Source: Ilex aquifolium (lineage: Eukaryota; Streptophyta; Magnoliopsida; Aquifoliales; Aquifoliaceae). From it: a stretch of DNA of 64,000 bases. Shown in pieces: positions 50,674 through 62,085 of the stretch (the first letter of the stretch is position 1; each line of letters starts with the position of its first letter). The stretch is taken from contig OX637396.1 of assembly GCA_951799425.1 (NCBI GenBank), positions 42,399,901 to 42,463,900 of the forward strand. Direction: 5' to 3'. Below the pieces are notes generated by a model that was not told the origin of the DNA, did not search any database, and was given only the letters and a program-made list of their open reading frames with translations. Made by a program: the position numbers and the translations under genes.

Positions 50674-51237
50674 ATGTGGGCCGCCTCAATACGATCATCC
50701 ACAGCATGGGCCTTCAATATACAATCCACCACCAGCAGCAGCAGCAGGCGGCCGGAGAGGAGTTTTATCGTCACCTTCTCGGCCAAACCTCGACGGAAAT
50801 CGCAACCCCAGAAAGATGAGTCCATCCAAGACATGGGTAATTTGGGGCACGCCGTCGCCGTCGCCGCCGCCCTTGCCCTCAAATCAAATCCTCAGAACAA
50901 TACCACCTCAGTCAATACCTCCAATTCAAGACCAAAGCCACAACAACAAAAACAACTACAATCACTGGCTGAACAAGGAGAGCTGAGTGGTTCTGATGTG
51001 CTGTGGGCATTACAGAAAGCCACTGCTCAAAAGAACAAGAAAAAGAAAAGGGGCTTTTCCTCAGCATCTCTGTCCGCGTCCACTCGAAGTCAAAGCAGAG
51101 GTCGCAACAGTGCAAAAGACCAAGAGAATGAAGATAGTTTGGATCATGGCAATGTTAGACCCTTGTGCCTTAAGAGTGACTGGAACACTCGATTGCATGA
51201 GCTGGATAGGCGTCTTCAGGAGCTCATAGATACTTGA
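50674..51237 (+). CDS. Uncharacterised basic protein, 187 aa, likely organelle-targeted
   Basis: Function not recognised. The N terminus MWAASIRSSTAWAFNIQSTT is rich in Ser, Thr and Arg with almost no acidic residues, as in chloroplast or mitochondrial transit peptides; the low-acid stretch continues to about residue 46. It is followed by an Ala-rich stretch (GHAVAVAAALALKS), an Asn/Gln-rich linker, GELSGSDVLWALQKATAQK, a Lys cluster (KNKKKKRG), a Ser/Arg-rich part and a compact C terminus RPLCLKSDWNTRLHELDRRL with amphipathic helix pattern. Single exon. The ATG at 50674 is the first in this frame after a GC-richer leader. The ordered low-complexity and helical segments favour a real gene. 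The probable LTR ending at 50551 lies only about 120 bases upstream. Confidence 0.65.
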   Translation: MWAASIRSSTAWAFNIQSTTSSSSRRPERSFIVTFSAKPRRKSQPQKDESIQDMGNLGHAVAVAAALALKSNPQNNTTSVNTSNSRPKPQQQKQLQSLAEQGELSGSDVLWALQKATAQKNKKKKRGFSSASLSASTRSQSRGRNSAKDQENEDSLDHGNVRPLCLKSDWNTRLHELDRRLQELIDT

Positions 51238-52905
51238 GAAAAGTTCTAGCAGTAACTTTGTCCATTCTGTACTTCCTTTTTTTGGTCATCACTTTCTTCT
51301 GGATGTTGCATCGTAGGTACACAAATTTTTATATGCTATAGCAATTGTTCCAACTCATGAATATTTTTGTTATGTTGGGCTTCTAATTGCTCATTCATTT
51401 CAATGGGAGCCATTGATACTTGTGGCATTTTCACCGACTGTTACTTCGAATTTCATGGTGCCTGTGTTCTGAAAAACAAAATATGCTGTTGGCTGTGTTG
51501 GTTGGTTGTTCTTGTTACTGCTGCGGGTATACTTGTTATGATTGAACAGTTTTGCCGGGGATTAAGACATATATGCCTAGTCTCTATCCTGGTAAGTTGG
51601 ATTCCAAATTTCTAAAAATGTTGCGCCTATTGTTGCTATTAAATTTAGAAATTTCATAGCTCTTTGCTTTATTTCTTCTGCTGCAGCTGGAGTATTGCAT
51701 TTGCGCCTTCACGGGTCCCTTCGAGTACAAGTATTTACGTGACAGTGTCCAAGGCACCAGTTATTTTCTCTTCTCGATGTTATGGGTTTCACATATTCAA
51801 CGTACTTTATTTAGCTGTTTGACCATATGGCTGAAGCCGACCAGAAATCAGAAGTTAGGCATTTTGCGTTCATTATGTTACCAAGGACATCCAGAAAAAG
51901 GGGGGGAAAAATGAGAGAGGGGGACTGAGGGACGAAGGGAGGGAAGGCATGATGGCATCTTATGATCCACAATCTAAAATGGTAAAGTAACGTCTTATGA
52001 TCCGTCAAGGGTATAGCATTAGCCAAAGCAAGAGACAGATTGACAATATCAACACAAATTCAAACCTGTACTAAGAACGTTAATGTCACCGTGTAATCTT
52101 CGATTACAAATCTACTATAATTCTTGTGTGTCAAAACATATGCACAAAATTTTGTATTTCAAATCAATGCAATGGTTGAATCACTAAATCCCACTAGAAG
52201 AAGTCAATAGAACTTCCAGAAACACCAATCTGTGACAATTTAGAATGTAAAATTTGGAAGTTTGTCTTAGACTGCACACATTACTGATTAAGTTATGACC
52301 CGGACCACGTAGGTTTGACGGTACAAAGCCAGACAACCAAGTACATTATCATTGGTGAGAGTTTTATTATGCCTATGAATCGATGATGCTTTTTCATTTT
52401 GTGGGTGTGTTTGCCAGGGCTTACCTGCATAGATACAAACAAAGCATTGAAGCATTCTGCAATCAAACCAATGGTACAAGAGTCGGTTACATCAAAGCAG
52501 CATGTCAATATCATGATTTTAACTGAACGTTTACGAGATTACAACCCTGAAAGGCATGAACGACACAATTAGAGAAATGAAATTCAACTAAATTCTGCAA
52601 AGCAGGTTTTGTAGCTCTGGTGACAAAAGCTAACACAATACTCTCAGATCAAGAATAAATGATGCCAGATAAAGTAAACAGAGGAGAGAGAATCCTGGGG
52701 CATTCGTGATCTCTGAACAGTGCAGTCAAGGTTCCAGTGAATTATAATACAAGTCACTGTCAAGGTTTCAAACCAACTCCGAGTTGATTTCCTTTTGCTT
52801 GGGTGAGGAAGGGGGAAAAAAAAGGGTCTGGGTGGGTGTAGAGGAGAAATGTTAATTGGTCAGGCATAATTAGCAAACCGAGTACATGTCACTGGCCCTC
52901 CATCC
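51238..52905. other. 3' regions of two convergent genes
   Basis: The left part is presumably the 3' UTR of the 187-aa gene; the right part (from about 52650) that of the minus-strand RNA-binding protein. A purine-rich patch lies near 51893-51945. Open frames here, such as 51367-51615, have no family or splice support. Confidence 0.45.
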
Positions 52906-55900
52906 CTAGTAAGGTTGATACCGTCTGCTACGGCTGGCTTCATCACTGCCACTACTAGTCCCTCGTCGCACTTGTGGTCCACCAGTGCCCTTGCTTCGAT
53001 CATTTCTCCGAGGATGCGCAGGTGGTATCTGGACCCCAGGCTGCTGACTGCACAACCCAAAAGAGTAAAAGCAACGTTAGATTTCTTCACTACAACAAGT
53101 GAAAGTACCATGCTACTTACAGAACATAGCCAATTTGACCATCTGGTAGAACCATCGGAACCATTTGCATCCCTGTGGGCATTGGTCCCCTCCCATATAT
53201 CACAGGCTGTTCAAGAGTGCAAGATTCATGAGATGAAACTTTATCAGTAAGGAAATACATCAATGGACACGAATAGCAAGATTCATCCACTAAATTACCT
53301 GCTGAAATCCACCAGCAACACCATATCTAGGCCCTGCAGGGCCATAAGGATTTCCAGGAAAAGCACCATACCCAGGGTGAGGAATATAATTTTGATGGGG
53401 CCCAGAATTGTGGGAACTGGCCACGTCAACCTTCCTATCAGTCTGAGGCTTTGCAAGAACTACTTCCAATAACTGACCTGCGGCTCATATACATTGAGAT
53501 ATTAGTAGCCCAAAAAAGTTTTTGAATACACGAGGAAACATATATATAAGTGGGAAGATGCTACCCTCCCAGTGGTGCTTCTGTAATGTTCATGAATTAG
53601 TTCAACATTTTCAATCCAAAGGCATTGTCCTAAACAAAACTAAGCACAGTATATCTTCCATTAGATATTATTTCTGTCATTACAGAGAACCCTTGGCAAG
53701 GCCATTGCAATAACTTCTTATAGGATAGCCTACTTCTCAGCTTTTAACATGTTGGTAACATATAATGTCATACCCAGTGGACGATGCTCACGCTTATAGC
53801 AGGACTGAGAAAAGTAAGTGGTAAACAGTCTTACTCCCAATTGGCAGAGGCTAATTCCTAGACTAAAATTTGTGACATACCACTTGAGAGGCACACTTGC
53901 CATAGCTCCAAGTCCAAACTCTACATGTTAGCAATATATAATGTGCAATATTCAACTTTTTGATGATGTAAAACATTACAATTGATAACACAATTAGGGC
54001 CATTACCAAAATCATATATCAGCATACTTTCTATACACTGAATTTTAATTTGTCACTTATAGCAATAATCTTTGTTTATACGTTTATCCACTTTTGGCTT
54101 CAAATTACATTCAAAGAATAGCTTGAAACATTACCATCAATTTCATATTTCTCTGTATCTTTGACAGCTTTCAATGCAATAGACCTTTCTGCAAAATGAA
54201 CGAATCCAAAGTCCCGTTTGCCACCACTTTTGGCTGGCGGCATAACAACTTTTGTGACTTCCCCATGACGCTGGAATAGTTCCTTCAGTTGTTCAGGAGA
54301 TGTATTTTCAGGTATGTTCCTCACATAAAGAGCCTTGACCTGTGAAACCAGGGCAAAATAGACCTTATATAATATTTAAAAGCTAGGAATGCAATATATG
54401 ACTACCAAAGCAGAAAGATGCAAAAGAAGTTTCATAGCATCAGCACAAGTATAATAGAGAATTGACGGTTTGTTCTCTGCTAAGAACAGCTCTTCGTTTA
54501 AAAATTATCACTCACACATTGTCTGAAATTTAAGGTAAAAATCAGTCTTACAAGGTGTACTAAACTAAAGGCTCTTCGCAAAGGAATGGACCTTAAAACT
54601 CATTTCCATCAAAAGTTTGGAGAAAACTGCAATGCTGCATAGAATTCTGTCTGTGTGATATACTCACATTCTTCCAATTGCAGTGCCTTATTTGGTTAGT
54701 GTATTGCACTAAGATTCCAAGCATTACATCTACCATTGTTTTACCGTCAGTTAAGATGTATTTGTGCCAGAATAACAAGCAAAATAAATATTAAAAATTT
54801 GGCCATCTCTAGTGCCTAAAAAATGCAATAGACAAGGTACATGATGTTTGATTCACCAGCCAACAAATTTAGTGGCATTTGGCAAGTTATTTAAGCCTTT
54901 TGCTGTGTCCACAAAATCTAACCTTTTAACAATGCCAAACTGACAATCTATGCCAGTATCAAAACCTAATATTCAAAATAGTAACAATGCATTATAGAGG
55001 AAAACCAAGTGAACCATACGCCTTACTTCACAGTCTCACTAAAATAACCAAACAGGATCCGAATGTCAATGAATGCATTTCATAACCAAATTTTGTCTCC
55101 AATCTCCATCAACCCCTATTCTGTTAAAAAAATATGAAGGTGAAATGCATGTGCAGTGAGATAAAATTTTATCAAATTACATTTTGTCCACCTGGTGTAC
55201 AATGAAAATTCTCAATGAAAGCACAAACTACTAAAGTTCTTATCAAAAGGTTTCCACATGCAAGCTGAAAATACATCAGTTGGTGACTAAAATCAGTACA
55301 AACAGCGTTTTCCTTCCAAGTTTCATCACTTTCATATGCAATGTGTTCCATTGAATTGTCAAGAGACAGGTTACATCGGCTTTCTCTGCATTTTGTTTCT
55401 TGTTGGCTGTTTCATACCTTACATTGACTTGATGCAGTGCAGACTACCATGCAAAGAATAAGGGTTAGGTTGAAACATGAATTTTGAAGGATAATACCAG
55501 GAATCAAAACACAAATCCCACCGAATGCTTCAATAAATTTGGTCAATTCTTAAATTAAGACATAAGAATCAGACAATTACTAGCCATCAGAGTCCACCTG
55601 AGTAGCAGCAGAATGATCAGGTGTACTCTTTGGATCAGCCCAGGTGACAGTTGGAGTATTGCCATCCAGCTTAAAATTTGCACCTGACATTTTTTGCCGG
55701 GAGTAATCAGCACAGGCATTGTTGTAATACTCAATAAAGGCAAAACCACGATTACGGCTTGGATTTTGAGCATCCTGTATTACACAAAACAACACCACTA
55801 GTAAGTCCAGCAGCAAAAGCTATTCACTCTCTAGTAGGTAAAAATTAAAAATGCCTGTTGGTTCAAAAATTCGAAAAAAAAAGAAGTTAGGACATACTTT

Positions 55901-56832
55901 AATGAGCTCAATGTTTTCGGCTCCTGGACCAGTCTCCTCAACGACCTTTGTAAACTCATCATCAGTCCAGCTCTTTGGGACATTACCAATAAATAATCTG
56001 TATTTAGTTTCAGATAGTGAACACCTTAATGATCTCCCCTGCAGTTAATAAAATATATAGAAAGTCATAAACAAAAAATGGTGTAGGAAATGCAAATGAG
56101 TAGAAGTGCACATATTCTAAATGTTAAAAGGCCCAAAAGAGATAAAAAGTGGAGCCTCCTAGAAAGATCAGCTTTACCTGGAATTCTTTGTTATGTAACT
56201 CTTCAATGGCCTTCTGGGCAACATCCTTTGCTTTGAATACTACAAAAGCGGAACCTTTACCTTCACCAGTATCCCTATTTTTCATCAACCTTACCTTCAC
56301 AACCATGGAGAATTAAAAACATGTTGAAAGTCCCCAATAAAGAAGAAATGCAGGCATAAACATAAGGGATCACTGTTGTAAGATTCTCTTTTTTCTTTTT
56401 CTTTTTCTTTTTATCCTTTTTCCTTCCTGGATTAGAACTGACCTCAAAAGCTTCGCCCACTGATTCGACAAGATCCCTCAAGTTTTCTTCTGAAACATCT
56501 CGAGGAAGGCCACCAATAAAAACTTCAGAACCATGAGGAGGAAGAGCAAGAAGTTCAGCATGCTTCTTTTTGTCATCATCACTAATTGAAGAAGCGGGCT
56601 TTTCTTCATCTTTCAAAGGCACAGCAACAATGTGTCTTCTATCTGCTTCCGGTGATTGCTCCTTTTCACTATCCTGACTTCTGAAGTCCACCTGTTGTTC
56701 TTTACCATTTTCGTCGTCATGTCCCTCTGTTGTTTCATCCTCTGTTTGTTCTTCAACATCATCATCCTCATCTTCTATGTAATTATCATCATCAAGATCC
56801 ACCCGGTCCTCAATTTCTGTGCTCTCTGCCAT
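52906..56832 (-). CDS. LIF2/hnRNP Q-like RNA-binding protein, 478 aa, three RRMs, 8 coding exons
   Basis: Nuclear RNA-binding protein of the hnRNP Q/R type. Arabidopsis LIF2 binds LHP1 (a Polycomb-associated protein) and tunes expression of flowering and stress genes. Exons (minus): 56832-56443, 56294-56178, 56038-55898, 55774-55598, 54339-54135, 53477-53299, 53206-53121, 53047-52906. All are GT-AG and all phases close. Acidic N terminus (1-60, DDDNYIEDEDDDVEEQ). RRM1 from VFIGGLP 104-110 with RNP1 KGSAFVVF; RRM2 LFIGNV 184-189 with RGFAFIEY 225-232; RRM3 LYVRNI 279-284 with KRDFGFVHF 316-324. Then a Gly/Pro/Tyr-rich tail (PTGMQMVPMVLPDGQIGYVL) ending in an RGG-poor, Arg/Ser-rich RRYQPY. Length and order match LIF2 (about 495 aa). 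The ATG at 56832 has G at -3 and +4. A 5' UTR intron precedes it. Confidence 0.95.
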
Positions 56833-56860
56833 GACTGCTTCCCCTTTCAGGCCTTTTCAT
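56810..56860 (-). promoter_or_regulatory. Upstream ORF overlapping the LIF2 start codon
   Basis: On the minus strand an ATG at 56860-56858, in the exon that carries the LIF2 start, opens a 16-codon frame. It runs past the LIF2 ATG in another frame and ends at TGA about 20 bases inside the gene. Its context is weak (T at -3), so leaky scanning to the strong LIF2 ATG is expected. Inferred from sequence only. Confidence 0.45.
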
Positions 56861-56897
56861 CCAACTTATACCTATACACTTGTTTCCCGCCAATTAC

Positions 56898-58110
56898 CTG
56901 CAAGCTTACACAAAAATTATGCAGGCTGTGCAAAAGCAATAACCATTTACACAATGCAAGGACATACATATCGGTTGGCAGAAAGTACCATGCAAAGCTA
57001 AAGGCCCACAGAGTAAGCAGAATCTTCATGACATTCTTCCAGGTGTGCAGACATGAGAAATGTATGCCCAAAAGGACATGAACAGTAAAATTAATTGCAA
57101 TATGTTGTGTGCCAATAGGTATATTTCCGGAGTAAACATTTGAATAACTCCCAAATGAACCATAGTTGCTCATTAATATCCAGAAAACATAAGGAATATA
57201 ATGTTAACTATTGCCAATTCAATCTAAAAAGGTTAGGAATTAGGAATCCTAACTGGTTTCTTTTTTTTGGTTGGGCAACACAAACAGGAATAGAGATGCA
57301 AACCGGGGGGGTAGTATAGATATGGCAGAGTGTAACACCATAATGACAATTTGTTTGAGAAAGAGATGAACAAAATTTGAACCGTCAAAACAATTTCGCA
57401 TATGAGCACCAAAGCATATACACAGCAAACACGAAAAATCCCACAAAAATAGAAAGGCAAAGATTTGTGGAACTTTGGCATCTTTGATATGTCAAAGTCC
57501 CAAGAGCCCAACCGCATATGAAAACTTAATACAAATCTCATTCACAGCTGACCCACTTTTTAAAACCAATTGAATGCTACCTAAATACAGACCCTGATGA
57601 AAGTGTGAAGCCTTTTGAATTAAAAATCAATACCAACAACATAATCAATGCATATACATCTAGACATAAATTAACCCAAGCCCAGCAGAGAAATCGAAAA
57701 TTTTAAGCTCAAAACCAAGTCACAGAGACAATAGTGAAACCCCAGACTTAGGGAGAACACTTAACAGACTCCACATGCGAAGGAAAACACTCGATACCTA
57801 ATACCTAAAACCTTAAAATTCTGGATGTACAGATTTATTATGCTTATCTGATATCGAATTCAAGATTTCCCACAAACTATCTGCATCAATATCAGCGGAA
57901 CAAATTAAGCTCAGAAATGAAATGCTAAAAAGTGATGTAAAAAGTAAGGAGCAAATCACAAAGTTCATTCAGGATATGTATACATATGTGACACACACGT
58001 CTTTGTGTATATATGTGTATATATATGCTGAGACAGATAGAGAGAGACGGGAGGGAGGGAGGGAGAGAACGAAAGAGATTTCGCATACCCAATTTTTTTT
58101 TCCTTTTTGT
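56898..58110 (-). other. Leader intron and first non-coding exon region of the LIF2-like gene
   Basis: A branch/acceptor-like GCTTGCAG|GTAATTGG lies with its AG at 56899-56898, 65 bases upstream of the ATG. The minus strand near 58030-58110 is strongly CT-rich (CTCTCGTTCTCTCCCTCCC type), as in plant 5' UTRs. The donor of this intron was not fixed. Confidence 0.45.
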
Positions 58111-58521
58111 GGGTTTCTAATTTCTTCTTGTTTAGGTCTTTTCTATCCGTATATCCCTCCCGTTCTCTCCTCTTTCCTCTTTGGCAGTAACGTGAGCTAT
58201 GTCTATGTGACCACCCCATCCAAAGTGTAGTCAATTACAGAATGCCCCTAACTTTTATTAACATTGCGGTTGACCTAAACTCAAATTTAAATTTGAGTAA
58301 ATGATTTGATTTAGTATAGACTTCTCTAATTAATAAATTTAAATTTAAAAGAATGTGAAATATGACTATTGAATCTTTAAAAAAAATAAGATCTGATTAT
58401 TGAAAATTTGAATAAATATTCCTACTGCCTTAATTCCTACTACCACGTCTTTACCCTTCCCATACTCATTTAGTCATTCATGATCAGCTGCCCACTCCCC
58501 CACCGACATAACAAAAAAAAA

Positions 58522-61500
58522 GGATAAATTACACAAATAGTCTTTGAGATTTACCACTTGTTGCACTTTCATTCTTAATGTTCTAATTTTGTCCCTAAAG
58601 TTCAAACATTGAGTCAATTTATCTATGTTGTTGTGCTCTCTTGTAAGATCCTGTATTAAAATTATATTAATAGTTCTCATAAGATGAATAAAATGGTGGT
58701 AGAAACTTAGAATCATTGTTGAAAGATTGATTATAAAGTTTGATTTTTGCGCGTATTTACGTTCAGGGTAAATTGAGTGTTAGAGATGTTTAAGTTTTAG
58801 AAGGGTGGTTAAATAATTTTATAAATATTTTTAGATCAAAATAAGGTTTTCATTGAATCCGAAAGGTTGAAAAACATTGGAAAATGTTATATGAGTTGTA
58901 TTAGAAGTTTAGAAGTATTCTAGAGTTAAAACCTATTTTGGAGAGGATTTGGGTAGAAAAGAATTTGACACTATCTTAGTATTTTAGCTATAAATTTTTA
59001 TTCCAATGTCTGATTGACCTGAAATTTTTACCGAAGAAATTATACTTCAAGGGCTGCAAAAATATATTTTACGAAAATTTTGTGAATCGACTTCTAACTA
59101 GGTCAAAAATCGAGTTGAAAGTCAGGGACAGATTGTTACCCGCGCCCACACAAGAATTCTCTATTTTTTCAGCCTATAAATATCCTAGGGCCGCAATCTA
59201 AAGAGTCTTTACCTATATTTTCAACCCCCAAAACCCTAGGAAAGTTTTAGGAGAAGAAAATGAGGAAGCACTGGGTGAATCTTGAAAGATTAACACGTGG
59301 TAATTGAAACAAAATACATTAGGATCAAGATATCAGGAATTAAGGTAGGAGTTCTTTCTCAGATTCATTCATTGATGATTATGGGTATATAATATATCTT
59401 TTTCGTCTTTATTATGTTATAAATAATTGATTTACAATGTTTTTATGTTTTTTGAATCCATAATTCATTTCTTGAACAAAATACATGATTTACTTCCAAT
59501 ATTTATCCGTTCTTGATTTAAAATATAGTTCTTTGACTTCTATTCTATATATGTGATAGATCTACAAAAAAAAATTATTCTTTTTTTATATATTCTTAAA
59601 TTTTTGAATAAACAGATTATTGACATATAAATAAATATTTTGTATCTAAAAATCATATTTTCTTGATTGAAGAATCCTGGTTCTTGATTTATAACCTAAT
59701 CTATACATGTTTTACATCAAAATTTACATATCTTGATTACAAAAACCCTAGTTCTTGATTGTTATCAATTCAAATATGTTTTTCTTGGGATCTCTTATAT
59801 GTTTTTTTGAATTATTCCTTTGGAAAAGTTATGAAATCATGATTCTTAATTGTAGTTGAATTTTATGGAAAAAGTTGTGAAATTTATCTCTTGTATGGAT
59901 GGGTGCGATGAACGTGAATTGCACTCAAGTTTATATCGCAGAGTATTTAGATGTTTTTTCTTACCTTGAGGGGTTTGAACTCGTAGTGGGGTTGGTGCCT
60001 TGCGAGAACCAAATTATTATTCGTTCACGGTGATCGAGGCTGCAAGTTAGTATACTAGTCTTGGGAAGGATTCGTCACTGCCGATGCGTTGGTATACGCC
60101 CTTGCTAAAGTTTTATGCCCTGCGGGGATTGTTTTGATGGTTTGTGATTGTGGTGTGATGTGATGTGGACCAAATATGTTTGTGTTGTAGTTTCATGCTA
60201 GTCCACCTGCGTACATGAAATATAATATTTGTGAATAACTGTTGCATTGGGAATGCGTTTTACTTCTGTAAACTTTACTATTTGATACCGTAAACTTGAG
60301 ATCTCATTAAATGTTATTGTTTTACTTCAAAATTATATATGTTATTTTACAAACTGTGACTTACTTGTTTTAATGATTTCTAAACTTTGTTTGGGTTTGA
60401 GAATGTTTTTTACTAGGCTTTATTGCTCACCCTACCATAACATTTTTCAAATTTTAGTGTTGAGGAGAATCCAAAGTTAGATGAGTTGGTAAATTGGGAT
60501 GTCAACGGAGATCTTAACGTGGATCCAGTTGTGGAAGTTTGAGATTGAATTTTAGTTTTTGGAGTTTATATTTGATGGTTTACTTATGTTAATGATTTAT
60601 TTATGTTTTCTTTTGGGGATTTATCTAATCAGATGTTGGATTATGAATTGTTTTATTTATTTAATGGTACTTTATTCTGCTCTCATGGTTGGATGTTATA
60701 TAGATAGTTAATGCCTTTTAGGGTGAATTTTGGGGCGTTACATCTCTCTTCCCAGACCAAACATATTTATTTCTCTCTCTTTCTCTCCTGTGTGTGCTGA
60801 CTGATCCAAGACGAAGAATCGAAACCCTAGCCTCCATGTGGCGCCTCTCTCCCTTTAACCCAACATAACCCTCTCTCTATCTCTCAAACCCTAGCCTCCA
60901 TGTGACGCACAAACACAACACAAAGGAGCAAATCTCTGTCTCAAGGATGCTGACACTCAATCACACCGCTCACCACAACGACCAAATCTCCCTCTTGGTT
61001 CTCCCACAGGTCTCTCTACGTTCTTACGTCTGTCACCCTCATACCCAACACATCTTCCCTCTCTCAAACCCCAGCACATACGCAACACAAAACCATAAAA
61101 GCATACCCCAAAATTGCTCATCAATTATCTAAGTATCAGACCCCCATATTTTGGACCGATGAAAAATTAGGTTATTAGGTTTGAATTGGGCATTAGATTG
61201 TGATTATGATTCCCTTTCTCTCTTGATTCTCTCTCCCCAATTTCTGCTTTGTTCTTAGAAATTGTATGGGTTATCGAGATTTTGTGTTTGCTTTTTTATG
61301 GTAGAGGTAGCAACGATGGGGTTTGGGTCTGGGTGGTGGTGAACTTAGAAGTTGGTTTTGCTTGAGGAGTGACTATGTTATTACTAGATGATTGAGTTGG
61401 CTTTGCGGTGGAGGTTGTGTAGAATGGATTTTGGATGGTGGAGGGGTAATAGAGGTGGTGACAGTCGTCGGTTGGCTTGGGGAGTTGCAGAGGGTGGTGG

Positions 61501-61778
61501 AGGGTGGGGATATACAGTAGGGATGAGGGAGGGTGGCAACCAATTTTTCTTTTTTCTATTTTGCCCTCTGTTTTGTCTGTAAAATATCAGAATTACCCTT
61601 AAAGATATGCACGTGATAGGCACATGGTGTTTTCTGTCTATTTTTGTGACGGTAGTTAGTGTCAAAGACCAAATTGATTCAATGTTTTAACTTTGGGGAT
61701 AAAATTGATGAAATTAAAACTTTAAAGATGAAAATGTAATAAGTGATAAACTTCAGGGACTATTGGTGCAATTTACCC
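58522..61778. mobile_element. Mutator-type element split by a solo LTR
   Basis: The left end GGATAAATTACACAAATAG and complemented right end GGGTAAATTGCACCAATAG share TTTAYCACTTRTTRCA and AAACATTGARTCAATTT blocks. These are the same terminal repeats as in 27173-29169. The flanks are A9 at 58513-58521 and an A10 run at 61779-61788, compatible with a 9-bp duplication but low in information. The interior between the LTR and the right arm (60750-61640) is CT-rich, has CCCTAGCCTCCATGTGRCGC twice, and resembles 28500-29040. No transposase. Confidence 0.62.
58642..60742 (+). mobile_element. Solo LTR, 2101 bp, perfect 5-bp TSD
   Basis: Begins TGTAAGATCCTG and ends GGGGCGTTACA. TCTCT lies at 58637-58641 and 60743-60747. 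A TATA box (TATAAATA, 59175-59182) sets the plus orientation, with transcription start likely near 59205. No coding domain. Terminal style and size resemble the insertion at 31216-34313, probably the same gypsy group with long LTRs. Confidence 0.78.
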
Positions 61779-61849
61779 AAAAAAAAAATATATCTCTCTC
61801 TCTCAACCTAAAACCACCTTCTCTGCCCAATTCCTGCCAGATGCGACCG

Positions 61850-62085
61850 TATTGGTTAATAAGGGAAGTTTTTGGAGTCCATCCCCACCATATTCCGAAT
61901 CTCCATTCCGCAATCCCTCAACTTGTCCAATTGCCGTGAGCATTCAGCCAAAGTTTCTTCCCCTCCCCCCTTTTTTTGTCATCTTCGCTGCCGATTTCGG
62001 AACCTCGCTGCCCATTTTTCTGATCCATAGATCATCGCCAATAGCTGCCAACCTTCTCCATCCACGGGTAACTCCTTTTTACGTT
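61850..62085 (+). other. Possible first exon of a gene continuing beyond the window
   Basis: CT-rich, GC-balanced sequence with an open frame from 61852 and a donor-like CACGG|GTAACTCC near 62068, in AT-rich surroundings. No family is recognised and no second exon is seen before the window ends, so it may equally be a non-coding leader exon or chance. Confidence 0.25.

Noticed and set aside
51367..51615. Cys/Trp-rich 82-codon frame after the 187-aa gene
   Set aside because: Low-complexity hydrophobic chance frame in the presumed 3' UTR; no conserved motif.
58513..61788. A9 flanks as proof of a 9-bp target duplication
   Set aside because: Homopolymer flanks carry little information; the element is called from its terminal repeats, not from these flanks.
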